The notes: a model not told the origin generated them from the letters alone. Numbered from the stretch's first letter, positions 1 to 8,496 are shown. The stretch: 14,902 bases of DNA from an uncultured Eubacteriales bacterium (GCA_902803725.1 CADCRD010000247.1:1-14902); one strand, 5' to 3'. Program-made: numbers and translations.

Positions 1-878
1 ATTATGATCGCTCCCTTGTCTGCGACACTCTCGACCTGCTGTGATGCTTCAGTCACATCCATCATACTCATATCAAATCCGCCTGTGATATTCAGCAGTA
101 TTGATTTTGCACCTGCAACAGTTGTTTCCAGAAGAGGGCTCTCAATGGCACCCTTAACGGCATCACTGACCTTGTCTTCGCCTTTGCCTATACCGATACC
201 CATATGAGCCACTCCGCGGTCACGCATTACAGTCTGAACATCAGCAAAGTCCAGATTGACCAGGCACTCCTGAACGATGAGGTCCGTGATCCCCTGAACG
301 CCCTGTCTGAGAACTTCGTCTGCCATGTTGAATGCCTCAAGGAACGATGTGTTGGCATCAGCTATCTCTAACAATTTATCGTTTGGAACAATAACTATGG
401 AGTCTACATATTTTTTAAGGAATTTGATTCCCAGTTCAGCATGCTCACCGCGCTTTCTGCCTTCAAAACTGAATGGCTTTGTTACAACGCCGACAGTGAG
501 AATGCCCATATCCTTGGCAACCTTCGCGATGACAGGAGCAGCACCTGTTCCTGTTCCGCCGCCCATGCCGCATGTAACAAACAGCATTTCAGCACCCTGA
601 ATATTTCTGGCGATCTCTTCCATGCTTTCTTCGGCAGATTTTTGTCCGACTTCCGGATTACCGCCTGCACCAAGTCCCTTTGTCAGTTTTTCCCCTATCT
701 GAAGTTTGTTTTCAGCTTTACAGCTTTCAAGTGCCTGTCTGTCAGTATTGACAGCAATAAAGTTTACATTATCAGGATTTACGTCAATCATCCTGTTTAC
801 GGCGTTACAGCCGCCCCCGCCTACTCCGACAACAATGATCTGCGCATTTGTCTTTTCAGCCATTTCAAATTCCAGCAT
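1..878 (-). CDS. ftsZ: Cell division protein FtsZ (partial, C-terminus beyond left edge)
   Basis: Tubulin-like GTPase that polymerises into the cytoplasmic Z ring and recruits the divisome. The visible 292 residues start MLEFEMAEKT. They hold the nucleotide-binding GGGGCNAVNRM segment (about 20-30), the tubulin signature GGGTGTG (106-112), TKPFSFEGRKR (133-143), NDKLLEI (166-172) and the T7 catalytic loop NLDFAD (208-213). The start codon at 878 has GGAGG 11 bases upstream (890-894); the in-frame ATG at 863 has no such site. The family is usually near 350-420 residues, so the end of the GTPase domain, the linker and the C-terminal peptide are missing only because the window ends. The Pro-Gly normally found just before the T7 loop is Glu-Cys here (204-205). 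ftsA, usually next to ftsZ, is absent. A separate promoter candidate lies in the 164-bp gap upstream. Identity is certain. Confidence 0.98.
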   Translation of the reverse strand, partial: MLEFEMAEKTNAQIIVVGVGGGGCNAVNRMIDVNPDNVNFIAVNTDRQALESCKAENKLQIGEKLTKGLGAGGNPEVGQKSAEESMEEIARNIQGAEMLFVTCGMGGGTGTGAAPVIAKVAKDMGILTVGVVTKPFSFEGRKRGEHAELGIKFLKKYVDSIVIVPNDKLLEIADANTSFLEAFNMADEVLRQGVQGITDLIVQECLVNLDFADVQTVMRDRGVAHMGIGIGKGEDKVSDAVKGAIESPLLETTVAGAKSILLNITGGFDMSMMDVTEASQQVESVADKGAII

Positions 879-926
879 CGTTACCTATTCCTCCATTAGT
901 TTGTGTTTTTTTCTCTAATCTCCAGT

Positions 927-955
927 AGTATAACACAAAATGTTGTTATTGTACA
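927..955 (-). promoter_or_regulatory. Candidate sigma-A promoter for ftsZ
   Basis: Read on the minus strand, TGTACA (950-955, 4 of 6 to TTGACA) and TATACT (927-932, 5 of 6 to TATAAT) are separated by exactly 17 bases in the AT-rich gap between divIB and ftsZ. The predicted start of transcription is near 920, giving a leader of about 40 bases with GGAGG near its end. A dedicated ftsZ promoter would allow higher expression than the upstream genes. This is a pattern match only. Confidence 0.45.
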
Positions 956-1042
956 CTCCGGCAATAATTTTATATACATTTTTTCATGCAAATTCACAGT
1001 GGCTTTTTCTTCAGCGCAGCATTTTGTTTTGCACTTTGGAAA

Positions 1043-2239
1043 TCAATGTACTTTCGGGCTGTACGAACACATATTATCATCGCTGAGAATGATCGTACCT
1101 TTGCGTTTTCCCTTGCTGTACAGATCTTTTATCACGCTTCCCAGATTTCCGTTGTCAAGATTTTTTATTATGTTATCCGCCTTCCCTCTGCAAAGAAAAT
1201 CATCTTTTATGTAAGCTCTTACGATCGTCTTCTTTTTTGTTATCTTTTTGAAAAACAGATTAGCGTTTTTCATGGACGTTACCATGCTGAGCAGCTTATC
1301 AAAATCGTCTTCGTCAGAAGTCTGAAGCTTTTCGCCCATCTCCATTTTCTTTATTTTCAGATCATCGAGCCGTGTCAGCCTGACTTTCTTTTTTGTTTTT
1401 CTCAGCACATAGCCCTCGTTATCGATGATAACTCTCTCACTGCCATACAGAATGAAGGCTGACTCGTTTCTTTCCCTCACTGTTATCGTCAGCTTGTCCG
1501 GCAGTTTGCGGCTGATCTTTACAGATGAGAAGTAAGCATCTTTTTTCAGATTTTTACTGACTTTGCTTTCCCTGACCTTAAATATATTCATCCCGCTTTT
1601 GATGCCGCTCATCTTTATGATCTCTTCGGCTTTAATAGTTTTTTCACCCTCGACTTTTATTGTCTTGATATTAAAATATGAAGACATCATAAAGATCACT
1701 ACAGCTGCCAGGATCACGGCCGCTGAAAGGATCTTTACCAGCCAGTGCTTTTTCTTTCTCTTTTTTTCAGGGAACTGATAAATGCCTTCTTCCAGCTCTT
1801 CGTCATCGAATTTACTGAAGATCTCCTTTTCATCTATGTCTCTTACAGCAGCCTTCAGCTCATCACCGTACTGCTCGAAAAAGCTCGTCGTTCTTACAGT
1901 ATACTCATCTTCAAAGCTGCCACGTTCATCTTCTTCTCCATCAAACTCGTCCGAAAAATCATCATCTGTTTCAGGAAAGTCAAAATCGCCGGCAGTTTTT
2001 TCACTGTCAGCGTATCCTTCCCGATCCTGGCCTTTCTCGTCATTGTATTCTTCGTCACGATCTTCTGTGAACTGTTCTTCAAAAGCAAGATCCCCGATAT
2101 CCTGATCATCGGATTCGGACTCCTCAGCCCCCTGATCCTGTTCTTCAAAGGCATACTCAGTAACATCCTGCCCGTCAAAGATCTGCTGACCGGGATCATG
2201 ATCTTCAAATTGGTTTTCTTCAAATTCTTTTTCTTCCAT
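1043..2239 (-). CDS. divIB: Cell division protein FtsQ/DivIB with long acidic N-terminus
   Basis: Bitopic membrane protein of the FtsQ/DivIB family, which forms a complex with FtsL and DivIC and helps activate septal peptidoglycan synthesis. Of 398 residues, about 1-155 are cytoplasmic and extremely acidic (about 48 Asp/Glu in the first 110), with loosely repeated FEE/FED units. A basic stretch EKKRKKKHW (158-166) precedes one membrane helix (about 166-188). The external part opens with the POTRA-like domain (about 190-260; IKTIKVEGEKTIKAEEI, then KLPDKLTITVRER) and continues as the beta domain (RVIIDNEGYVLRKT onward). The N-terminal tail is much longer than in the E. coli protein. The start at 2239 has only a weak AGGA about 7 bases upstream, and the gene begins 25 bases after the murG stop. 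Assignment rests on domain order and cluster position; the primary sequence of this family is poorly conserved. Confidence 0.9.
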   Translation of the reverse strand: MEEKEFEENQFEDHDPGQQIFDGQDVTEYAFEEQDQGAEESESDDQDIGDLAFEEQFTEDRDEEYNDEKGQDREGYADSEKTAGDFDFPETDDDFSDEFDGEEDERGSFEDEYTVRTTSFFEQYGDELKAAVRDIDEKEIFSKFDDEELEEGIYQFPEKKRKKKHWLVKILSAAVILAAVVIFMMSSYFNIKTIKVEGEKTIKAEEIIKMSGIKSGMNIFKVRESKVSKNLKKDAYFSSVKISRKLPDKLTITVRERNESAFILYGSERVIIDNEGYVLRKTKKKVRLTRLDDLKIKKMEMGEKLQTSDEDDFDKLLSMVTSMKNANLFFKKITKKKTIVRAYIKDDFLCRGKADNIIKNLDNGNLGSVIKDLYSKGKRKGTIILSDDNMCSYSPKVH

Positions 2240-2264
2240 CTGATGATCCTGTGTTTTGATCCGT

Positions 2265-3359
2265 CTATGTTATAAGGCTGTAGTAAATAATATCAGTGGC
2301 ATCCATCGGTGCGCTCTTTCTCGCATTCACCGCCATTTCAGCCAGTCTTTCGTTATCCGTTCGCAGTTTTTCTATCTCCTTACACAAGCTTTCGCCTGAA
2401 AGCTCAGGTTCAGGCATCAGCACAGCTCCGCCCTTGTCAGCTATCGCTTTAGCATTGAACGTCTGATGATCCCCTGTTACGTTAGGTGACGGGACCAGTA
2501 TCGAAGGTCTTCCGCATATTGCTATCTCTGACACAGTGAGAGCCCCGCTCCTTGCAACGACCAGATCGGCAGCCGAAAGATATACCTGCATATCACTGAT
2601 GTATTCCATGATATGGATATTGTCTGCTGTCTCGATGGCCATATCGCCTATCTCTGTCATTACAGGGTCATAATATGCCTTGCCTGTCGCGAAATACACC
2701 TGCATGTTCTTTTCACCGTTATACTTTCTGACAACATCGATCATCGCTCTGTTGATCCTGCCGGCTCCCTGACTGCCTCCGAATGAGAGCAGCATAAAAT
2801 CATCATCGGAAAGACCGAGCTTTTTCCTCGACTCGTTCCTGTCAAAATTGAAAAAATCAGCTCTTACGGGGTTGCCGGTGACAACATGCTTTTCCGGATG
2901 TTTGAAATATTTTTCAGCTTCTTCAAAACCCAGAAACACCTTTTTCACATGCTTTTCCAGCATCTTGTTAGTAACTCCGGGGAAAGCATTCTGCTCCTGG
3001 ATATATGACGGGATGCCCATGGCCGCAGCTACCCTGACCACCGGGCCGGATGCATATCCGCCTGTGCCGATCACAACATCAGGCCTGAATTCTTCTATTA
3101 TCTTTTTGGCCTGCTTTTTTCCCTTATTGTACTCAGCCAGCACCTTAAAATTCTTCAGCAGATTTTTCCTGTTAAGCCCTCTGACTGTTATGAATCTGAT
3201 CTCATATCCCGCATGAGGTACAAGATCCTTTTCGAGCCCGTGAGTCGTACCCACGAACAGCACCTCAGTATCGTTAGATCTTTCAACTATTTTATCCGCG
3301 ATCGCAATTGCCGGATATATATGACCTCCGGTTCCGCCGCCTGTCATTATTACTCTCAT
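2265..3359 (-). CDS. murG: UDP-N-acetylglucosamine--N-acetylmuramyl-(pentapeptide) pyrophosphoryl-undecaprenol GlcNAc transferase MurG
   Basis: Peripheral membrane GT-B glycosyltransferase that adds GlcNAc to lipid I to make lipid II on the inner face of the membrane. Over 364 residues it shows the N-terminal GGGTGGHI loop (7-14), a second glycine-rich loop GGYASGP (100-106), the linker-region GNPVR (162-166), GGSQGA (194-199), and the UDP-GlcNAc site RSGALTVSE (270-278) followed by NVTGDHQTFNA (293-303). Length is normal for the family. An AAGGTGAG ribosome-binding site lies just before the ATG, 23 bases after the ftsW stop. It follows ftsW, as in many Firmicutes, so precursor completion sits beside its polymerase. 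murC or murB, which often follow murG, are absent; divIB comes directly after. Confidence 0.98.
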   Translation of the reverse strand: MRVIMTGGGTGGHIYPAIAIADKIVERSNDTEVLFVGTTHGLEKDLVPHAGYEIRFITVRGLNRKNLLKNFKVLAEYNKGKKQAKKIIEEFRPDVVIGTGGYASGPVVRVAAAMGIPSYIQEQNAFPGVTNKMLEKHVKKVFLGFEEAEKYFKHPEKHVVTGNPVRADFFNFDRNESRKKLGLSDDDFMLLSFGGSQGAGRINRAMIDVVRKYNGEKNMQVYFATGKAYYDPVMTEIGDMAIETADNIHIMEYISDMQVYLSAADLVVARSGALTVSEIAICGRPSILVPSPNVTGDHQTFNAKAIADKGGAVLMPEPELSGESLCKEIEKLRTDNERLAEMAVNARKSAPMDATDIIYYSLIT

Positions 3360-3382
3360 TTTCTCACCTTGTCTGCCAATCT

Positions 3383-4534
3383 TTAATTTATATTCTGCTC
3401 AGGAACCGCTATCTTTCTGTGACGCGAAACATTCAGCAGGATGCCCATCGAAAACATGAACATCCACAGTGCATTTCCTCCGTAGCTGATGAACGGCAGC
3501 GTCACGCCGGTTGCCGGCATTGATGAAGTTACAACGGCAACATTCAGCAGTACCTGTATTCCTATCATCGCTGTAACACCCGAAGCCAGCAGCATGCCGA
3601 ATCTGTCCGGTGCATTCATTGCGATCCTTATCCCTCCCCAAATCATGAACATATACACGATCAAAAGGAGTATTATTGCTATATATCCCAGTTCTTCACC
3701 TATTATAGCCAGTATAAAATCATTCTGCGGCTCTGGCAAGTAAAGGTTTTTCTGTATGCTCTTGCCCAGGCCCAGACCGGCAAGTCCGCCGGAACCCAGT
3801 GCCAGAAGGGACTGCACCACCTGATAACCATCTCCCAGCGCATCTTTGAAAGGGTCAAGGAAACTTGTTACACGCTTGAGTCTGTATCCGTCTTCGTCCG
3901 TGAATATCAGAGCGCACATCGCAACTCCGCCTAAACCGAACAGAAATATCAGATGTTTGTACTTCATGCCGGCAACGAACATGATCATCATGATTATGAA
4001 CAGCACTGTTATAGCTGTCGACATATTCGGCTGCATCATGATCAGACCCGCATAAGCTCCGCCGAGCAGCAGCATCGGTATGACGCCCCTCGTCAGAGAC
4101 AACACCCTTTCAGGCTTTTCGGAAAGATACCACGAAACAAAGATGATCGAGCATATCTTTGCCACCTCTCCCGGCATTATAGTTATAGGCCCGACGCCGA
4201 TCCATCTTGTGGCACCATTGATATTCTGTCCAAGGGGAGTCAGGACCAGAGCCAGCAGTATGATGCTCACGATCATCGCTCCGACAGCGATCTTCTTGTT
4301 CGCCAGAACATGATAATCTATTATCATAGCAGCAAACATCCACCCAAAGCCTGTTACAGCCCAGAACAGATCACGGATGAGAAAATGATAAGGCTGACCG
4401 AACTGGTTTATCGACCAGTAATAGCTGGCACTGAAAACCATGATGATCCCAAAGATGACGAGCATTAGCGTCAGCATGATCATCATGAAATCGGCCGATC
4501 TCATTTTTGTCCTTCTCACCTTCGTTTTTGCCAT
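3383..4534 (-). CDS. ftsW: SEDS peptidoglycan glycosyltransferase FtsW
   Basis: Polytopic membrane glycosyltransferase of the SEDS family that polymerises lipid II at the septum with its class B PBP partner. The 383 residues contain about ten hydrophobic segments. Family motifs are NGATRWI (106-112), MPGEVAK (120-126, usually QPSE), GLGLGKSIQKNLYLPEPQNDF (253-273) with the conserved catalytic Asp at 272, IIGEELGY (277-284) and TGVTLPFISYGG (342-353). The last is followed by NALW where SSL is usual. The ATG directly abuts the murD stop (TAA then ATG), suggesting coupled translation. However, GGAGG in the murD end lies 14 bases from it, while an AGAAGG site lies 6 bases before an in-frame ATG at 4504, so the true product may be 373 residues. 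Cluster position makes FtsW or a SpoVE-like role more likely than RodA. Confidence 0.95.
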   Translation of the reverse strand: MAKTKVRRTKMRSADFMMIMLTLMLVIFGIIMVFSASYYWSINQFGQPYHFLIRDLFWAVTGFGWMFAAMIIDYHVLANKKIAVGAMIVSIILLALVLTPLGQNINGATRWIGVGPITIMPGEVAKICSIIFVSWYLSEKPERVLSLTRGVIPMLLLGGAYAGLIMMQPNMSTAITVLFIIMMIMFVAGMKYKHLIFLFGLGGVAMCALIFTDEDGYRLKRVTSFLDPFKDALGDGYQVVQSLLALGSGGLAGLGLGKSIQKNLYLPEPQNDFILAIIGEELGYIAIILLLIVYMFMIWGGIRIAMNAPDRFGMLLASGVTAMIGIQVLLNVAVVTSSMPATGVTLPFISYGGNALWMFMFSMGILLNVSRHRKIAVPEQNIN

Positions 4535-5905
4535 TTACTTTTTCAGTTCCTCCACACAGGCCTTGAAATGCTCGCCGCGCTTTTCATAGCTCTGATACAT
4601 ATCCCAGCTGGCGCATGCAGGCGACAGAAGCACTACGTCTCCTTCCTTCGCTATCCTGGCGGCTTCGCTTACACAAGCATCCATGTCTTTTACTATCGTA
4701 GTCTCCGTAAAGCCCTGCTTTTCGGCAGTATCCTTTATCTTTACTGCAGTTTTTCCTATCAGGAAAACATGCTTCACTCTTCCCCTGAACATATTCACGA
4801 ATTCCGTAAAATCCGAGCCCTTGTCATATCCGCCGGCAATAAGGATGATATTCTCCTTCATGGCCTGGATCGCCTTTATAGCCGCATCAGGATTCGTTCC
4901 TTTCGAGTCATTTACATATTTTACGCCATTTACCATGCCGCAGTCCTCGATCCTGTGTTCGACACCCTTAAAAGTCCTCAGCACTCCTGCAATGACATCC
5001 GTACCGATGCCCGCAAAGAATGATACAGCGACAGCAGCCAGCGCATTCTCGAGATTGTGAGTTCCCGGTATCAGCAGCTCACTGACTTCGCATACTTCGT
5101 GCATTTTTTCGGTCAGATCCCTGATAACGATCTTTCCATCCTTAACATAAGCTCCTATCTCAAGTTCCAGGACACGGCTGAACGGGATAACAACGGCATT
5201 CGAAGCTTTGGCCAGTTTCATCGTTTCCTCGTCATCGTGATTCAGGATCAGAAAATCTTCTTTTGTCTGGTTTTCGAATATGCGCGCCTTCGCTGCGATA
5301 TAATTTTCGTAAGTTTTATGTCTGTCCAGATGATCAGGCGCCAGATTGAGTATAGCCGAGACTTTCGGTCTGAAATCCCTTATGGTATCGAGCTGAAAAC
5401 TGCTGGTCTCCGTTATGAGCCATTCCTCGTCGGTTGCATCGATCGCCTTTGAAGCAACAGCGGTGCCGATATTTCCCACGATCTCCGTTTTTCTGCCCGA
5501 AGCCCTGAATATCTCGCCCACAAGTGTCGTAGTAGTTGTCTTGCCATTTGTTCCGGTGATGGCGACGTAGTTTCCCTTCCCTATCCGATAAGCAAGTTCC
5601 AGTTCTCCGAGCAGCTCAGCACCGGAGCTTACTGCCTGCCGAACAAAACCAAGTTCCTTCGGTACACCCGGACTGATAACAACTGCATCATATGTATCAA
5701 GATCATCAGGGATGCATCCAAAGCAGCATTTTGCCCCGTATTCTTCGTATTTTTTCATCAGTTCACCACTGACACAATCCTCTTTGGAATCCTGAAGGCA
5801 TATCTCCGCCTCCTGGTCCATCAATGCGTCAGCTGCAGCTATGCCTGATCTTCCCATTCCCACAACAAGTACTTTTTTATCTTTAAAAACGTTTTTCTTA
5901 CTCAC
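4535..5905 (-). CDS. murD: UDP-N-acetylmuramoylalanine--D-glutamate ligase MurD
   Basis: Cytoplasmic ATP-dependent ligase that adds D-Glu to UDP-MurNAc-L-Ala. The start is placed at GTG 5905 because GGGAGGG (5912-5918) sits 6 bases upstream; an ATG at 5941 in the same frame would add 12 residues but has no good ribosome-binding site. In the resulting 456-residue protein the N-terminal Rossmann-like domain has VGMGRSG (15-21), and the Mur ligase P-loop is GTNGKTTT (118-125). DHLDRH (191-196) and AAKARIF carry the likely carbamylated Lys (206). EHRIE (316-320), NDSKGTN (332-338) and LLSPACASWD (426-435) complete the central and C-terminal domains. Length is typical. It lies 96 bases after mraY, a gap that shows no convincing terminator, and is joined directly to ftsW. 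Confidence 0.97.
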   Translation of the reverse strand: MSKKNVFKDKKVLVVGMGRSGIAAADALMDQEAEICLQDSKEDCVSGELMKKYEEYGAKCCFGCIPDDLDTYDAVVISPGVPKELGFVRQAVSSGAELLGELELAYRIGKGNYVAITGTNGKTTTTTLVGEIFRASGRKTEIVGNIGTAVASKAIDATDEEWLITETSSFQLDTIRDFRPKVSAILNLAPDHLDRHKTYENYIAAKARIFENQTKEDFLILNHDDEETMKLAKASNAVVIPFSRVLELEIGAYVKDGKIVIRDLTEKMHEVCEVSELLIPGTHNLENALAAVAVSFFAGIGTDVIAGVLRTFKGVEHRIEDCGMVNGVKYVNDSKGTNPDAAIKAIQAMKENIILIAGGYDKGSDFTEFVNMFRGRVKHVFLIGKTAVKIKDTAEKQGFTETTIVKDMDACVSEAARIAKEGDVVLLSPACASWDMYQSYEKRGEHFKACVEELKK

Positions 5906-6001
5906 TTTGATCCCTCCCAAAATATATTTCAGATAAAACATATTATCTTTCTTTCACAATTAAGCTGATTCATACATACCTGTGCAGATCTTATAGAAAC
6001 T

Positions 6002-7000
6002 CTATATCAAAAGAAGTCCTGTGATGCACGCTATCAGGGTTATGCAGCTGAACAGCAGCACTACACGGGTTTCCTTCATTCCGCCCAGTTCAAAATGATG
6101 ATGCAGAGGAGTCATCCTGAAGATCCTCTTTCCGTGCGTCAGCTTGAAATACGATACCTGGATGCATACCGAAAGCACCTCAAGAACGTATATTATACCG
6201 ATCAAAGGCAGGAACAGTTCCATCTTCATCACGATGGCCGCAACTGTGATCCCTCCCCCGAGAGCCAGTGAACCTGTGTCGCCCATAAATACTTTCGCCG
6301 GATTCTTATTGAATACCAGAAAACCCAAACATCCTCCGGCAAGAGCGACATTAAAAAGTGTGCTGGCCTGTGCGCTGAATGCCATTCCCATAGAGCACAG
6401 CGTCAGAGCCACTATCACAGTCACAGAGCTGGCAAGTCCGTCAAGACCGTCAGTGAGGTTCACCGCATTTACCATTGCAAGCATGGTGAAGATAATGAAC
6501 GGAACATACCAGAATCCGAAATCGACAGTCTGTCCATATATCGGAATGTATACCTGACTGCCGTTCGGCGTCGCATATACCATGTACAGAGCCAGCGCCG
6601 TAGCAATGATGAACTGTGCTCCGAATTTAGGTTTTACCTTCAGTCCTTCATTTTCCTTTTTTATGACCTTGAGATAGTCATCAAGAAAACCGATCAGTCC
6701 AAACAGTATGAAGCCGGCAAGAATTATGCCCGCATCCGCTATGACCGCCGGTGTTCCGTGAAAGACAGATAATCTCGTCAGCACGCACCCTGTGATCATA
6801 GCGACAGTGACTGCCCCTATGATGGCTATGCCGCCCATGGACGGTGTTCCGGCCTTTGCCTTGTGCGCTTCGGGGCCTTCTTCTCTGATGTTCTGTCCCA
6901 TCTGTTTTTCTTTTAATTTCGGTATCAGCCTTCCCGTGAATAAAACTCCCAGAACGGCTGCGATCACTGCCGTTATTATTATCGCTGCTGTAGTATTCAA
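6002..7000 (-). CDS. mraY: Phospho-N-acetylmuramoyl-pentapeptide transferase MraY (TTG start)
   Basis: Integral membrane enzyme that transfers phospho-MurNAc-pentapeptide to undecaprenyl phosphate, forming lipid I. The 332 residues have about ten hydrophobic segments. Motifs are EEGPEAHKAKAGTPSMGG (40-56), the metal and substrate site DDYLK (107-111), NLTDGLDGL (181-189), GDTGSLALGG (240-249) and PLHHHFELGG (298-307). The residue after the last motif is Met where Trp is common. The frame begins with TTG at 7000: no ATG or GTG lies between an AGAGGAG site about 10 bases upstream and this codon, and the first in-frame ATG (residue 34) would remove the first membrane helix. The gap to murF (74 bp, AT-rich) shows no clear terminator. 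Confidence 0.97.
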   Translation of the reverse strand: MNTTAAIIITAVIAAVLGVLFTGRLIPKLKEKQMGQNIREEGPEAHKAKAGTPSMGGIAIIGAVTVAMITGCVLTRLSVFHGTPAVIADAGIILAGFILFGLIGFLDDYLKVIKKENEGLKVKPKFGAQFIIATALALYMVYATPNGSQVYIPIYGQTVDFGFWYVPFIIFTMLAMVNAVNLTDGLDGLASSVTVIVALTLCSMGMAFSAQASTLFNVALAGGCLGFLVFNKNPAKVFMGDTGSLALGGGITVAAIVMKMELFLPLIGIIYVLEVLSVCIQVSYFKLTHGKRIFRMTPLHHHFELGGMKETRVVLLFSCITLIACITGLLLI

Positions 7001-7074
7001 GATGTATATTCTCCTCTGATATTTTTTATTGATTGTGTTTTTATCAAATATATGTTATATGAATGTCTCATTTT

Positions 7075-8448
7075 TTATAATTTCATGAGAATGCCGACGG
7101 TCTCGCTCAGAGCCATTCCGTGCGACGCCTTTACAAGGACGGTATCTCCCGGCCTGATGTAAGTTCCCAGTTCTTTTTCGAGCTTTGTTTTGTCCGTAAA
7201 CGCGATCCCCCTTTCACCTGCTGATGCCGCTATGAGACTGCCCAGTTCACCGACACCCAAAACGAGGTCGACGCCCTTTTCTGCAGCATACTTTCCTATA
7301 TTTTCATGAATCTGTTCCGAGCTTTCCCCCAGCTCGAACATATCTCCCAGTATTGCCACTCTGCGTTCTGCCGGAACTGCCATCAGCTGATCTATCGCGG
7401 CCCTCATCGCCTCAGGACTGGCATTATATGTATCATCGATTATCTCTAATCCGGCTTTTTCGTTTTTCCTGAACGAAAGTCTGTTTCCTGTTATCTGTGC
7501 ACCCGCCATACCGCGCGACGCCTGCTCCATAGTAAGACCTGCCTGACATGCCGCTGCTGCCGCTGCTGCCGCATTGAAAACATTATGTCTTCCTGCCGCC
7601 GGTATGCTGAAGTGCTGCACAGTCTGCCCGTTTCTGAGATCAAATTCCATACCTGCCGCACCATTGTCTGTGATGTCCGAAACTATGTAATCGTTGTCTT
7701 CCTCTTCTCCGCTGCTGATCAGATGATATTCGCCATGGATGTTCTCGGGTCTCAGCAGATCTTCGCCCCTGCTGATCACGAGAATATCCGAAGGGCTGAG
7801 ATAATTCGTTATCTCCATCTTTGCCTTCATGATATTCTCCCTGCTTCCGAAGAATTCCATATGTGCACTGCCGATACATGTTATCACCGCGATATGGGGG
7901 CGTGCAAGGTCTGCGAGAAAATCTATCTCACCGTATTTGTCCATCCCCATTTCCAGGATACCTATCTCTGTATCTTCTTCAAAACTCAGAACGGTCAGAG
8001 GCAGACCAATATGGTTATTGTAATTGCCCTTTGTACAGCCTGTTTTGTATTTCACTGAACATGCGGCATTCAGCAGATCCTTCGTTGTCGTCTTGCCTAC
8101 GCTGCCTGTGACTCCTATCACATTTATATCCAGCTCTCTGATATACCAGGCCGCCAGCCGCTGAAGCGCCTTTGTAGTATCGTCAACTAAAATCGCAGTA
8201 ACATTCTTATCTTTAACTGATTCAAGAGCATCGGACTCAGAGATCACAATATTCCCGCAGCCGTTTCTGACAACATCGCCTATGAACTCATGAGCATCTC
8301 TGTTAGCTCCGACAAGCGCAAAAAACAATGTATTCCCGTCTACATCACGTGAATCTCTGCTGACCCTGCTGACAATATTTTCAGAGCTGCCGCAGAGGAT
8401 ACGTCCGTTCATGGCTGCGGCTGTTTGTTCCATAGTTAATTTCTTCAT
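7075..8448 (-). CDS. murF: UDP-N-acetylmuramoyl-tripeptide--D-alanyl-D-alanine ligase MurF
   Basis: Cytoplasmic ATP-dependent ligase that adds D-Ala-D-Ala to the UDP-MurNAc tripeptide. Of 457 residues, the N-terminal domain has SRDSRDVDGNTLFFAL (30-45), a pattern shared with MurE. The P-loop is TGSVGKTTT (114-122). Further motifs are EMGMDKYGEI (166-175), SAHMEFFGS (194-202), AGRHNVFNA (285-293), DDTYNASPEAM (338-348) and ILGDMFELGE (366-375). DTYNASP and GDMFELGE separate MurF from MurE. An alanine run at 293-300 is encoded by a short 9-base-period repeat. AGGAAG lies about 6 bases before the ATG. It occupies the position that murE holds in B. subtilis; murE is not in the window. Confidence 0.97.
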   Translation of the reverse strand: MKKLTMEQTAAAMNGRILCGSSENIVSRVSRDSRDVDGNTLFFALVGANRDAHEFIGDVVRNGCGNIVISESDALESVKDKNVTAILVDDTTKALQRLAAWYIRELDINVIGVTGSVGKTTTKDLLNAACSVKYKTGCTKGNYNNHIGLPLTVLSFEEDTEIGILEMGMDKYGEIDFLADLARPHIAVITCIGSAHMEFFGSRENIMKAKMEITNYLSPSDILVISRGEDLLRPENIHGEYHLISSGEEEDNDYIVSDITDNGAAGMEFDLRNGQTVQHFSIPAAGRHNVFNAAAAAAAACQAGLTMEQASRGMAGAQITGNRLSFRKNEKAGLEIIDDTYNASPEAMRAAIDQLMAVPAERRVAILGDMFELGESSEQIHENIGKYAAEKGVDLVLGVGELGSLIAASAGERGIAFTDKTKLEKELGTYIRPGDTVLVKASHGMALSETVGILMKL

Positions 8449-8496
8449 TACTGCTTCCTTTTTATATGCTTCTTATCATTTCCCGCATGATATCTG

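Noticed and set aside
1745..2275. Long plus-strand open frame of about 176 codons across the divIB 5' region, rich in hydrophobic residues.
   Set aside because: It is the antisense of the acidic DivIB tail: Glu/Asp codons read backwards give Phe, Leu, Ile and Ser. No ribosome-binding site or family resemblance, and DivIB on the other strand is well supported.
3953..4468. Plus-strand open frame of about 171 codons inside ftsW.
   Set aside because: Antisense shadow of ftsW; the composition (His, Asp, Gln rich) resembles no known family and the ftsW motifs are on the minus strand.
5906..6001. Possible promoter (TTGTGA, 17-base spacer, TTATCT) before murD.
   Set aside because: Weak -10, and the genes around it read as one unit; not better than chance.
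7001..7074. Possible promoter (TTGATA, 17-base spacer, AAATAT) between murF and mraY.
   Set aside because: The -10 match is only about 3 of 6 in a very AT-rich gap, so chance is likely.
7549..7572. Period-9 repeat of GCN codons in murF.
   Set aside because: It encodes the short Ala run in the helix after the NVFNA motif; too short to be more than codon repetition.
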